Of a DNA stretch of 48,322 nt, positions 17,215 through 24,848 are shown piece by piece (position 1 is the stretch's first letter; every line of letters begins with the position of its first letter). Under the pieces are notes generated by a model that worked only from the letters and a program-made list of their open reading frames with translations, was not told the origin of the DNA and searched no databases. The position numbers and the translations under genes were made by a program. Origin of the DNA: an uncultured Lentisphaeria bacterium (GTDB taxonomy: Bacteria; Verrucomicrobiota; Lentisphaeria; Oligosphaerales; Oligosphaeraceae); NCBI GenBank assembly GCA_934661755.1, contig CAKUJM010000022.1, positions 1-48,322 on the forward strand. The letters run 5' to 3'.

Positions 17215-18804
17215 TTATTTGTGCTTGCGGCGAAGCGTCTGGATGCATTCGCGGCGGGCGATTATCACCGAGACGCCGCGGTATGCGATTTCCTCCCGCA
17301 TGATTGCGGTGTTCTCCTCGTGGCGACCGGGCAGCGGGGTGATGATGCGGATATGCTCGCGGGGCACTCCCAGCCCGGCGCAGATCTCCTCCAGCCGTTC
17401 GCAGGCAATGGAATCCTGGCCGCCGGTCATGCCGGTGGTCAGGTTGTCGAGGATGAGCACGGTGATCGGGCTCTTTTCCCAGATGGCGTCCAGCAGGCCG
17501 GTCATGCCGGAGTGGGTGAAGGTGGAGTCGCCAATCACCGCGATGGCATATTTGAGGCCGCAGTCGGCGGCGCCTTTGGCCAAGGTGACAGACGCCCCCA
17601 TGTCGACGCAGGTGGAGATGGCGTCGTATGGCGGCAATGCGCCGAGGGTATAGCAGCCGATGTCGCCGAAGACCCTGGCGTCATCGCCGAATCCGGCAAT
17701 GGCGGCATTGAGGGCGCGGTAGGAGTCGGCGTGCGGGCAGCCATCGCACAGCCGTGGCGGGCGCGGCTTCAGCATGGCGGAATTTTCCGGCAGTTCAGGC
17801 ACGGGCAGCCCGCAGGCGATTTGCACCAGCCGGGTATTGAGTTCGCCACAGCGGGGGAGGGCGCCGCTGAGGCGTCCGGTGATGCGCGGATCGCCAAGCG
17901 GCGTGCGCAGCAGTCCCTCGATGAATGGCATGCCCTCTTCGACCACCAGGATTTTTGCGCATGCGTCCATCAGGCGCCGCAATTGTGCCGCAGGGAGCGG
18001 GTACTGTGATATCTTCAGCAGCGGATGCGGGCATTTTCCGCCAAAGGCCTCCATCACGTAGTTGTAGGCGATGCCGGAGGCGATGATGCCCAGCGACTTG
18101 TCGGCGCCGTCGAAATAGCAGTTGAATGGCGACGACTCGCTTTCCTGCAGGAATGCGGGCTGTTTGTCGCACAATGCGCGGTAGTTTTTCTGGGCGATGG
18201 CGGGGAGCAAGGTGAAACGCCGCGCTTCGGCGGGGAATCGGGTGGCATTGCATTCACGCCGTTGTCCGGCGACTGCGACATCGCCGCGCGAATGGGAGAG
18301 CCTGGTAGTCAGCCTCACCAGCACTGGCGTGCCGAATCGTTCCGAGAGTTCGAAGCCGTATGCCGCCATGTCGTAGGCTTCCTGCTGGCTCGACGGCTCC
18401 AGGGCGGGGATCATGGCGAAATTGGCATAGAACCGCGAGTCCTGTTCATTCTGGGAGGAGTGCATTGACGGATCATCGGCGACAGTCACCAGCAAGCCGC
18501 CATTGGCGCCGGTGATGGCGGAGTTCATGAAGCCATCAGCGCAGGCGTTCAGTCCGACGTGTTTCATGCAGGCAATTGCGCGATGTCCCATGTAGCTGGC
18601 GCCGATCGCCTCCTCCATTGCGGCCTTTTCATTGCACGACCACTCGCGGTGGAGGTTTCTTTCCGCCGCCACCGGCGAGGTCTGGAAATACTCCAGGATT
18701 TCGGTGGACGGCGTTCCCGGATAGGCATAGCAGCCCGAGACGCCGGCGTCAATTGCGCCTTGCGCATATGCCTCGTCGCCCAACAACAGCACTTTTTTTG
18801 CCAT
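17215..18804 (-). CDS. iorA: indolepyruvate oxidoreductase subunit alpha, short form
   Basis: 529 residues starting at MAKKVLLLGDEAYAQGA, with AAGGAA upstream. It contains the pyrimidine-binding domain (GCYAYPGTPSTEI), the middle domain, the LCDGCPHADSY motif and the thiamine-pyrophosphate domain (GDSTFTHSGMTGLLDAIWEKSPITVLILDN, residues near 430-460). The classic archaeal IorA is longer and ends in a ferredoxin-like domain with two [4Fe-4S] clusters. This protein stops at RRECIQTLRRKHK, just where that domain would begin. I recall similar short forms in other anaerobes, so it is probably intact. Electron transfer would then use a separate ferredoxin. Confidence 0.94.
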   Translation of the reverse strand: MAKKVLLLGDEAYAQGAIDAGVSGCYAYPGTPSTEILEYFQTSPVAAERNLHREWSCNEKAAMEEAIGASYMGHRAIACMKHVGLNACADGFMNSAITGANGGLLVTVADDPSMHSSQNEQDSRFYANFAMIPALEPSSQQEAYDMAAYGFELSERFGTPVLVRLTTRLSHSRGDVAVAGQRRECNATRFPAEARRFTLLPAIAQKNYRALCDKQPAFLQESESSPFNCYFDGADKSLGIIASGIAYNYVMEAFGGKCPHPLLKISQYPLPAAQLRRLMDACAKILVVEEGMPFIEGLLRTPLGDPRITGRLSGALPRCGELNTRLVQIACGLPVPELPENSAMLKPRPPRLCDGCPHADSYRALNAAIAGFGDDARVFGDIGCYTLGALPPYDAISTCVDMGASVTLAKGAADCGLKYAIAVIGDSTFTHSGMTGLLDAIWEKSPITVLILDNLTTGMTGGQDSIACERLEEICAGLGVPREHIRIITPLPGRHEENTAIMREEIAYRGVSVIIARRECIQTLRRKHK

Positions 18805-18873
18805 AGTGATGCAATTCCTTGAGAAGTAGAGCTTAAGGGGTGACCGGTCCGATGTGGCCGGGTTCAGGCCGAT

Positions 18874-18936
18874 GCGCCGTCCCGTGAATCCGCCAGGGTG
18901 GGGCATGGAAATGCCTATGGATTCACGGCATGGCGC
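18874..18936 (-). terminator. nested long hairpin after recR
   Basis: The arms 18874-18891 and 18919-18936 are 18-bp inverted repeats with two mismatches (core CCGTGAATCC/GGATTCACGG). Inside the loop sits a second perfect hairpin, GGCAT-GGAA-ATGCC (18902-18915). It begins 3 bases after the recR stop and ends 70 bases before the iorA start, so it is well placed to end the dnaX-recR transcript or protect its 3' end. No U-run is present. Confidence 0.5.
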
Positions 18937-18938
18937 AC

Positions 18939-19544
18939 CTAGAGTTTATGGCGTCCGGAGAGGGCCAGCGCCAGGGTGGCGGCATCCGCGTAGCCGACAT
19001 CGGCGCCGGCGGGCAGTCCCGCCGCCAGCCGGGTGATCTCCACCGGGTAGTCCGCCAGTAGCGATGCAATGAAGTTGGCGGTGGCTTCGCCGGCCACATC
19101 CGGGCTGGTCGCCAGGATCAACTCCTCGATTTCACCGGATTCGACCCGCTGGATCAATTCGCTGATGCGCAATTTTTCGGGGCCGATGCCGGATAGCGGC
19201 GCGATGCGTCCGCCCAGGACATGGTATACGCCGTTGAAGCAGCCGGCATTTTCGAAGACTGCAATCTGGGAGGCCTGCTCAACCACGCAGACTTGGTGAT
19301 GGTTGCGCTGTTGCGAGGCGCAAATTGCGCACAACTGCCCTTCGGTGTAGCTCCCGCAGCAGGGGCAGTGCTTGACGCTTTGGCGCAGATTGCGCAGATC
19401 CTCGCCAAACGCCAGCAGATCCTCGTCACGCCATTCCAGCGCCGCCATCGCCAGACGCTGGGCGGTCTTGCGCCCAATGCCCGGCAGACGGGAAAAGTGT
19501 CCGACCAGCCGTTCCAAGATGGGAGGGAATACCGTCTGCATCAC
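18939..19544 (-). CDS. recR: recombination protein RecR
   Basis: 201 residues, the usual length. RecR works with RecF/RecO to load RecA at single-stranded gaps. An N-terminal helix-hairpin-helix (LVGHFSRLPGIGRKTAQRLA), a Cys4 zinc finger (CPCCGSYTEGQLCAIC), and a Toprim domain (VCVVEQASQIAVFENAG, LATSPDVAGEATANFI) are all present, plus the C-terminal Walker-B-like ITRLAAGLPAGADVGYADAATLALAL. It overlaps the dnaX stop by 4 bases, so the two are translationally coupled, a conserved order in bacteria. Confidence 0.97.
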   Translation of the reverse strand: MMQTVFPPILERLVGHFSRLPGIGRKTAQRLAMAALEWRDEDLLAFGEDLRNLRQSVKHCPCCGSYTEGQLCAICASQQRNHHQVCVVEQASQIAVFENAGCFNGVYHVLGGRIAPLSGIGPEKLRISELIQRVESGEIEELILATSPDVAGEATANFIASLLADYPVEITRLAAGLPAGADVGYADAATLALALSGRHKL

Positions 19545-21283
19545 TTTTCCCGGATCCGGATGTCAAAGGGTTCGCAATTGAACCGCGCGCCAATCGCCTT
19601 CGCTCCCGGGGATTTCGACAGCTCGCGGAACTCCTCCGGCGTGGCTTTGCGGTAGGCAACGCCGGGTGCGGCCTTTTCCTCCACCACCGGCTCGGCGCCC
19701 TGCATCATGAGGTCGGGAAGCGGGGTATTGGCGGCAGCCGCCGGGGGCGCCTCGGATGAAGTGTCATCCTCGTCCGGCTCTTCCCGGACGTCCAGTTCCG
19801 CCTCCGGGGAGGGGGGCGCCTCCCGGAGCGGCATGGGTTGTACGGGCTGTACGGGTTGTACGGGCTGTACGGGCTGTACGGGCTGTGCGGGCTGCACGGG
19901 CTGCACGGGCTGTGCGGGTTGTGCGGGTTGTGCGGGTTGTGCGGGTTGTACGGGCTGTACGGGCTGTACGGGCTGTACGGGTTGTACGGGTTGTACGGGT
20001 TGTACGGGCTGTACGGGCTGTACGGGCTGTACGGGCTGCACGGGTTGTACGGGCTGCACGGGTTGTACGGGGTGTGCTGTCGGCGGGATGATCGGGCGGG
20101 CGGGACTGGTGATTTCCTCTTTGGGGATCAGTCCGCTGATATTGTTGAGGTGCGCCAGGATGTCATCGAGCTGGACGCTGTTGATCTCTCCGGTGACCTG
20201 GGCCAGGATCACCTCCAAGGCGATGCGCTTGTTGACCGAATCCTTGAAATTGCGTTCCTGCGCCACCAGGGCGCCCAGGGCATTTTGCACCATTTTCTGG
20301 GGGATGCTCCTGGCCAGCTCATTTAGCTGTTCGACTTCCTCGGCGCTGGCCTCCAGGAATTTCCCGGCGTCGCGGCAGCATCCCGCCAGCATGATATTGC
20401 GGACATAGCCGATCAGGTCTGCGAATACGCGCTCCAGGTCGCGGCCATTGTCGGAAAGCGCCGCGATGACATCCAGGGCGCGTTCAAGCTGGTTTCCGAA
20501 GATCCCGATGGCGATTTCGCGCAGCTGGCTTCCGGAAGCCAATCCGAAGACATTGCTGACATCCGACTCGTTGATGGTCTCGTTTTCGGACATTCCGCCG
20601 CAGAAGGCGATCATCTGGTCGAAGAGCGACTGGGCGTCGCGCATGCCGCCATTGGCGCATCGGGCGATGGCATTCAGCGCGGGGTCGGTGACATGGATTT
20701 TCTCATGGTCGGCGATCTGCCGGAGCCGTCCGGCGATCAGCGGCACCGGAATCCGCCGCAGGTCGAAGCGCTGGCAGCGCGAGATGATGGTCGGCAGCAC
20801 CTTGTGGACTTCGGTGGTCGCGAACAGGAATTTCACGTATTCCGGCGGTTCCTCCAGGACTTTGAGCAGGGAGTTCCAGGCGGTGTCGGAGAGCATGTGC
20901 ACTTCGTCGATGATGAACACCTTGTATCGGCATTTGACGGGCGGATATTTGGCCTGTTCGCGCAGGATCTGCACCTCCTCGACCTTGCGGTGCGATGCGG
21001 CGTCGAACTCCACCACGTCCATGGAAGTCCCGGCGGCGATTTCGCGGCAGTTTTCGCATTGGCAGCAGGGTTCGCCGTCATGGCTGTCGGTGCAATTCAG
21101 GGCCTTGGCGAAGATTCGTGCGCTGGTGGTCTTGCCGATCCCGCGGGAGCCGACAAACAGATAGGCGTGGCCGGTGCGGTTGTTGATGATCGCATTGCGC
21201 AATGTCCGGGCAATATGTTCCTGCCCCACGACTTCTGCAAAAGTCTGCGGGCGCCATTTGCGCGCTAGTACCTGATATGCCAT
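19541..21283 (-). CDS. dnaX: DNA polymerase III subunits gamma and tau
   Basis: 580 residues. This is the clamp-loader ATPase that ties the polymerase cores together. Walker A GSRGIGKT is at residues 45-52, the zinc module uses C64, C73, C76 and C79, Walker B is IIDEVHML near residue 130, and the sensor/arginine-finger helix carries TTIISRCQRFDLRRIP. After domain III (about residue 370) comes a long Pro-rich linker with 26 consecutive (V/A)QP triplets (residues 406-483). A short C-terminal domain follows that does not resemble the E. coli tau domain V. A GGAAGG ribosome site precedes the ATG. No A6-type frameshift signal was noted in the gamma/tau junction region. Confidence 0.97.
   Translation of the reverse strand: MAYQVLARKWRPQTFAEVVGQEHIARTLRNAIINNRTGHAYLFVGSRGIGKTTSARIFAKALNCTDSHDGEPCCQCENCREIAAGTSMDVVEFDAASHRKVEEVQILREQAKYPPVKCRYKVFIIDEVHMLSDTAWNSLLKVLEEPPEYVKFLFATTEVHKVLPTIISRCQRFDLRRIPVPLIAGRLRQIADHEKIHVTDPALNAIARCANGGMRDAQSLFDQMIAFCGGMSENETINESDVSNVFGLASGSQLREIAIGIFGNQLERALDVIAALSDNGRDLERVFADLIGYVRNIMLAGCCRDAGKFLEASAEEVEQLNELARSIPQKMVQNALGALVAQERNFKDSVNKRIALEVILAQVTGEINSVQLDDILAHLNNISGLIPKEEITSPARPIIPPTAHPVQPVQPVQPVQPVQPVQPVQPVQPVQPVQPVQPVQPVQPVQPAQPAQPAQPAQPVQPVQPAQPVQPVQPVQPVQPVQPMPLREAPPSPEAELDVREEPDEDDTSSEAPPAAAANTPLPDLMMQGAEPVVEEKAAPGVAYRKATPEEFRELSKSPGAKAIGARFNCEPFDIRIREK
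19835..20068. repeat. 9-bp tandem repeat, 26 copies, inside dnaX
   Basis: Twenty-six uninterrupted 9-mers, consensus GGG(T/C)TGTAC on the plus strand, encode (Val/Ala)-Gln-Pro on the minus strand. Twenty-one units code VQP and five code AQP. Variants cluster (four AQP in a row), as expected from unit duplication. A degenerate 27th unit (AHP) borders it. The length is always a multiple of three, so copy-number changes would only alter linker length. Confidence 0.95.
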
Positions 21284-21315
21284 AGATGCCTTCCCCGTGC
21301 CGCAGGATCTTTTCC

Positions 21316-21334
21316 AAAAACCGGCTGAGCCGGT
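21316..21334 (-). terminator. hairpin terminator between SRP RNA and dnaX
   Basis: On the minus strand ACCGGC-TCA-GCCGGT forms a 6-bp hairpin followed directly by TTTTT. It lies downstream of the SRP RNA and upstream of dnaX, making a second terminator or attenuator behind the U-tract that ends the SRP RNA itself. Confidence 0.6.
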
Positions 21335-21349
21335 ATATGCAAAAAAAAA

Positions 21350-21468
21350 GCCATGCCGCCAATCCCGGAATGACTGGCACCCAAGTTAATTGCTTAGGGC
21401 TGCTTGGTTCCCCATCTGACCCGGTTCACAACCACCTTGCCGACAGGTTCCGAAACCGACGACATGAC
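21350..21468 (-). ncRNA. ffs: signal recognition particle RNA (4.5S type)
   Basis: About 119 nt. The diagnostic SRP54-binding domain is present: GGGTCAG, a short stem capped by a GGAA tetraloop, then AAGCAGCC. Flanking GTGAACC and GGGTGCC segments are also typical. The 5' end (from 21468) and the 3' end (to 21350) pair over about 21 consecutive positions including G-U pairs. The 3' end is followed by nine T on the minus strand (21341-21349), giving a factor-independent stop. It lacks an Alu domain, so it is the short bacterial form. Placement just upstream of dnaX-recR matches the order known in Bacillus (scr-dnaX-recR). Confidence 0.92.
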
Positions 21469-21476
21469 TGATGCTT

Positions 21477-21503
21477 AATATAAATGCTTCGGGGATTTTT
21501 CAA
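21477..21503 (-). promoter_or_regulatory. putative promoter of the SRP RNA
   Basis: On the minus strand TTGAAA (21498-21503) and TATATT (21477-21482) lie 15 bases apart, a little short of the usual 17. The predicted RNA 5' end at 21468 is 8 bases after the -10 box. The hexamers fit sigma-70-type consensus moderately well. Confidence 0.5.
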
Positions 21504-21718
21504 GCCGCAAGGCGGTGATTTCGGCGATTTCGGCGGCGAGCGCAGTCCGATGCGGATGAAAATGGCGCGTCTCGGACGGCGGATTGCGCCTTCAGGCGAC
21601 GCCACGGCGTCTTGCCTGCCGATTGTGCCGGAGCCGGAAACAGAGGTTACATTATGCCCTGTGCCGGCATTGAACCGGAAAATGAGTGGATGCAATTCTC
21701 AAAATAACGATATTTATT
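21504..21718. other. divergent intergenic region with palindromes
   Basis: This stretch separates the SRP RNA promoter from rnr. It holds CGCC-TTCA-GGCG (21587-21598) overlapping GACGCC-AC-GGCGTC (21598-21611), a perfect 14-bp dyad. No gene or RNA is recognised. The palindromes could be a terminator or protein site; no clear rnr promoter hexamers stand out. A GTG at 21686 opens the rnr frame earlier than the ATG I chose. Confidence 0.5.
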
Positions 21719-23917
21719 ATGAAAAAGGAAAAAGATGGCAATGGCCGCAAAGGCGGGAGGAATCTCCCGGTGGAGGGAGTGATATCGGTGAATGACAAGG
21801 GCTTCGGCTTTGTCGATTGCGACGGCTTCAGCGTTTTTGTTCCGCCGGGCAAGCTGCGTGGCGCGATTTCCGGCGACACGGTGTCGGTGTCGATATTGCC
21901 GGACAGCGATCCATCGCGCCCCTCGGGGATGGTTCAGCGGATTCTCCAGCGCAAATACTCCCAGGTTGTCGGGTGCATCGTGCCCTGGCATGACGGCTGG
22001 GCCTTGCGGCCGCTGCGCCATGAGCTGCCGCCGCTGCTGCCGCTTGACGCCCATTCCTGCGAGGTGGCCGTCCCGCCGCCGGTCGAGGGGAACTGGGCGG
22101 TGGCGCAGCTGCCCATTCCGGAGGATCCGGATGGCGTGGGGCCGGGCTATGCGGTGCTCCAGGATGTCCTGGGGGATTCGGGGAATGTCACCTGCGACTT
22201 GAATGCGATTGCAAGCGAATTCGGTCTGCCGGAGCAGTACAGCGAGGCGGACGAGGCGCGGGCGCACGAGCTCAAGGCGGTGCATACCGCGCGGCTCAAT
22301 TGCACCAGGCTGACGGCGGTGACCATCGATCCGGTGGATGCCCGCGACTATGACGATGCGCTTTCGTGTGAAATCGACCGCAAGAGCGGCGACTGGGTGG
22401 TGGGGGTGCATATTGCGGACGTGGCCTGCTATGTGCGCAACGGCAGCTGGCTGGACAAGGAGGCGCGCCGCCGCGGCTTCACCTCCTATCTGCCGGGGCG
22501 GACAATTCCGATGCTGCCGCGGGCGCTGGCCAACGACCAGTGCAGCCTGCGGGCCGGCGTGGAGCGCCTGGCGCACTCGGTATTCATCACCATCGATCCC
22601 TCCAATGGACAGATCAAGGGCTGGAAGCGTCGCCACACGGCCATCAATGTCACCCAGCGCCTATGCTATGACCAGGTGCAGCTATTTCTTGACGGCGGCG
22701 ATTTCGATGGCGCCGATGAAGTGCGGGACCTGGTCACGCGGCTGCATCATCTCTCGCAACTTTTGCGGCGGCGGCGTTTCCGGGAGGAGCGTTTCCTGCC
22801 GATGGCGATGCCGGAGATCCGCGCCATCTGCTCGGAGAATCCGCCGGCGATCCTCGGGGTGCAGGGCAGCGTCGACAATCCATCGCATCAGCTGGTGGAG
22901 GAGTTCATGCTGGCGGCCAACGAGTGCATTGCGCGGGAGTTGCTGCAGCGCCGCCTCCCCGGGCTTTTCCGCAACCACCAGGCTCCGGACGAGGAGAAGA
23001 TGGCGGAGTTTTCGCATCAGGCCGAGGAGATGACCCATCAGCCGGTGAAGGAGCTCAACAGCCGGGCGCGCATTGTCGATTTTCTGCGCAAGGCCGCGCA
23101 GTCGCCGATCCGCGACGTGCTGTACATGGCCTTCCTGCGCAATCTGCCGCGGGCGGACTACGGCGTCGAGAGCCTTGGCCATTTTGGACTGGGCAAGGAG
23201 TACTACTGCCACTTCACCAGCCCGATCCGCCGCTATGCCGACTTGCTGGTCCATCAGCAGCTGCTGTCGATGGACAACCACCGCAGGCACTATGGCGTGG
23301 ATGCCGTGGCGCAGGTTGCCGCGGAGTGCTGTGAGCGCGAGTACGCCTGTGACAGCGCCGAATTTGCCGCGGAGGACCGCATGAAGATCCGCTATATCGA
23401 CTCCCTGCGTGGCGAGCATCCGGATTTCACGGTGTCGGGGCGGGTATGCAAGGCCGGCAAGGCGGGTCTTGGCGTCTACCTGCCGGAGTATGGCCTGATG
23501 GCCTTCATCAGCGCCATGACGCTGCCGAAATCATGGCATTTTGACGCCGGGCATTTCGTGTGGGTGGACCAGCATCAGGGGACGCGGCTGGGCGTCACCG
23601 CGCCGGTCACCTGCCAGGTGGTGGCCGCCGAACCGGTTCGCGGCGAGCTGCTGCTGCTGCCGGCGGGGCTGCCGCTGCCGCCGCCGGCGGTGGCGCAGGC
23701 CGCGGCCACCGGGGTCAGTGTCGCCATGGCCGTGGTGATGGGGGCGAAAAGCGCCGACCACGGCGAGCTGAGCAGCCGCCGGAAGGGCGGGCACGGAGAG
23801 GCGCGGCATCGCAGTGGGAAGGGCGAACGCGGGGAGGCGCGCCGCCGCAGGGAAGCCGCCGCGGGTGGCGATGGCTTCTCCGCCAGGGAACGCGGGGGGC
23901 GGAAGCGCCGGAAGTAG
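21719..23917 (+). CDS. rnr: ribonuclease R (RNB-family 3'-5' exoribonuclease)
   Basis: 732 residues from the ATG at 21719 (MKKEKDGNGRKGG); a GTG at 21686 would add 11 residues. Neither has a good ribosome site. RNase R degrades structured RNA from the 3' end. An N-terminal OB/cold-shock domain starts at VEGVISVNDKGFGFVDCDGFSVFVPP. The RNB domain has the metal-binding aspartates in IDPVDARDYDDALS and the signature HFTSPIRRYADLLVHQQL. An S1 domain follows (FTVSGRVCKAGKAGLGVYLPEYG). A ~55-residue tail of Arg, Gly and Lys ends RKRRK and probably helps RNA binding. It lacks a helix-turn-helix N-terminus, as many shorter RNase R proteins do. Confidence 0.95.
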   Translation: MKKEKDGNGRKGGRNLPVEGVISVNDKGFGFVDCDGFSVFVPPGKLRGAISGDTVSVSILPDSDPSRPSGMVQRILQRKYSQVVGCIVPWHDGWALRPLRHELPPLLPLDAHSCEVAVPPPVEGNWAVAQLPIPEDPDGVGPGYAVLQDVLGDSGNVTCDLNAIASEFGLPEQYSEADEARAHELKAVHTARLNCTRLTAVTIDPVDARDYDDALSCEIDRKSGDWVVGVHIADVACYVRNGSWLDKEARRRGFTSYLPGRTIPMLPRALANDQCSLRAGVERLAHSVFITIDPSNGQIKGWKRRHTAINVTQRLCYDQVQLFLDGGDFDGADEVRDLVTRLHHLSQLLRRRRFREERFLPMAMPEIRAICSENPPAILGVQGSVDNPSHQLVEEFMLAANECIARELLQRRLPGLFRNHQAPDEEKMAEFSHQAEEMTHQPVKELNSRARIVDFLRKAAQSPIRDVLYMAFLRNLPRADYGVESLGHFGLGKEYYCHFTSPIRRYADLLVHQQLLSMDNHRRHYGVDAVAQVAAECCEREYACDSAEFAAEDRMKIRYIDSLRGEHPDFTVSGRVCKAGKAGLGVYLPEYGLMAFISAMTLPKSWHFDAGHFVWVDQHQGTRLGVTAPVTCQVVAAEPVRGELLLLPAGLPLPPPAVAQAAATGVSVAMAVVMGAKSADHGELSSRRKGGHGEARHRSGKGERGEARRRREAAAGGDGFSARERGGRKRRK

Positions 23918-23983
23918 CCAGGCCGGGCAGGGTACGGGGGAAGTTTTTTTCTTGCAAGCAATCAAATCATATCAATTCCAAGC

Positions 23984-24829
23984 ATGATCACCTTCATTTT
24001 GATGTTAGTCGCCGCGGTGCCTGCCGCCTATTTCACCTATACGGCAGGCCAGGGCGGCCATTATGTGCTGGCGCCGCTGGCGTTCATCGGCGCGGCGCTG
24101 GCGGTGTCCATTCCGATCAACCTCTGGATCCGGAAGCGGCTGCTGGCGGTTTCATCCCGGCTGCAGGAGCGGCTGCAGGAGGCCCAGGAGGGCATCCGCC
24201 GGAAGGTGATGGCGATGCAGAACAAGGGCATGGGCGGGCCCAAGTTGCTTGCGCAGCTGGAGCATGAACAGGAGCAGGCCATCCGCGGCGCCCTGCCCAT
24301 CCTGGATGAGGCCAGCCCCTTGCAGAAGTGGAGCCTGATGGTCGGCAAGCAGGTCAATGTCATGCGCGGGCAGTTGCTTTTCCAGGTCCGCGACTACGAT
24401 GCGGCCCGGCCGCTGCTGGCCAAGGCGATGGCCTTCGACCCGATGATCATCTGCATGCAGATGGTGCTGGCCTGGCGGGCCGACCATGACGACGCCAAGA
24501 CGCTTGACAAGCTCTACAAGCGCGGTGTCGGCCGCTTCAAATATGACAAGGCGGTGCTGATCTATGCGCTGTATGCCTGGCTGCTGGTCAAGCAGAATCG
24601 CATTGACGCCGCCGTCGAGGCGCTTGACCGCGGCAAGGAGAAGACCTCCGATCCGGTTATTGCCCAGAACTGGGATCATCTGGTCAATAACCAGCTCAAG
24701 CGCTTCAGTTTTGCGGGGCTGGGCGAGCAGTGGTATGCGCTGGGCATGGAGGCGCCGCCCCAGGCGCGTCCGCCGCGTCAGCCGCAGGCGCAATTTGGCG
24801 GCCGGGTCAATCGCGGCGGTTTCCGGTAG
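23984..24829 (+). CDS. membrane-anchored TPR-like protein
   Basis: 281 residues. Two membrane helices (about 1-20 and 28-48: ITFILMLVAAVPAAYF and VLAPLAFIGAALAVSIPINLWI) are followed by a coiled-coil stretch (SSRLQERLQEAQEGIRRKVMAMQ). TPR-like helix pairs come next (MRGQLLFQVRDYDAARPLLAKAMAFDP; AVLIYALYAWLLVKQNRIDAAVEALDRG). A Pro/Gln/Arg/Gly-rich tail ends it. The soluble part most likely faces the cytoplasm. It starts 66 bases after rnr and ends 19 bases before the dapF-like gene, so the three form a probable operon. Precise function unknown; scaffold or assembly factor by inference. Confidence 0.8.
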   Translation: MITFILMLVAAVPAAYFTYTAGQGGHYVLAPLAFIGAALAVSIPINLWIRKRLLAVSSRLQERLQEAQEGIRRKVMAMQNKGMGGPKLLAQLEHEQEQAIRGALPILDEASPLQKWSLMVGKQVNVMRGQLLFQVRDYDAARPLLAKAMAFDPMIICMQMVLAWRADHDDAKTLDKLYKRGVGRFKYDKAVLIYALYAWLLVKQNRIDAAVEALDRGKEKTSDPVIAQNWDHLVNNQLKRFSFAGLGEQWYALGMEAPPQARPPRQPQAQFGGRVNRGGFR

Positions 24830-24848
24830 CCGGGGCGGCGGTGCGGCA

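Noticed and set aside
19835..20068. possible CRISPR-like or minisatellite array
   Set aside because: Units are 9 bp with no spacers and lie in frame in dnaX, coding for VQP; it is a coding repeat.
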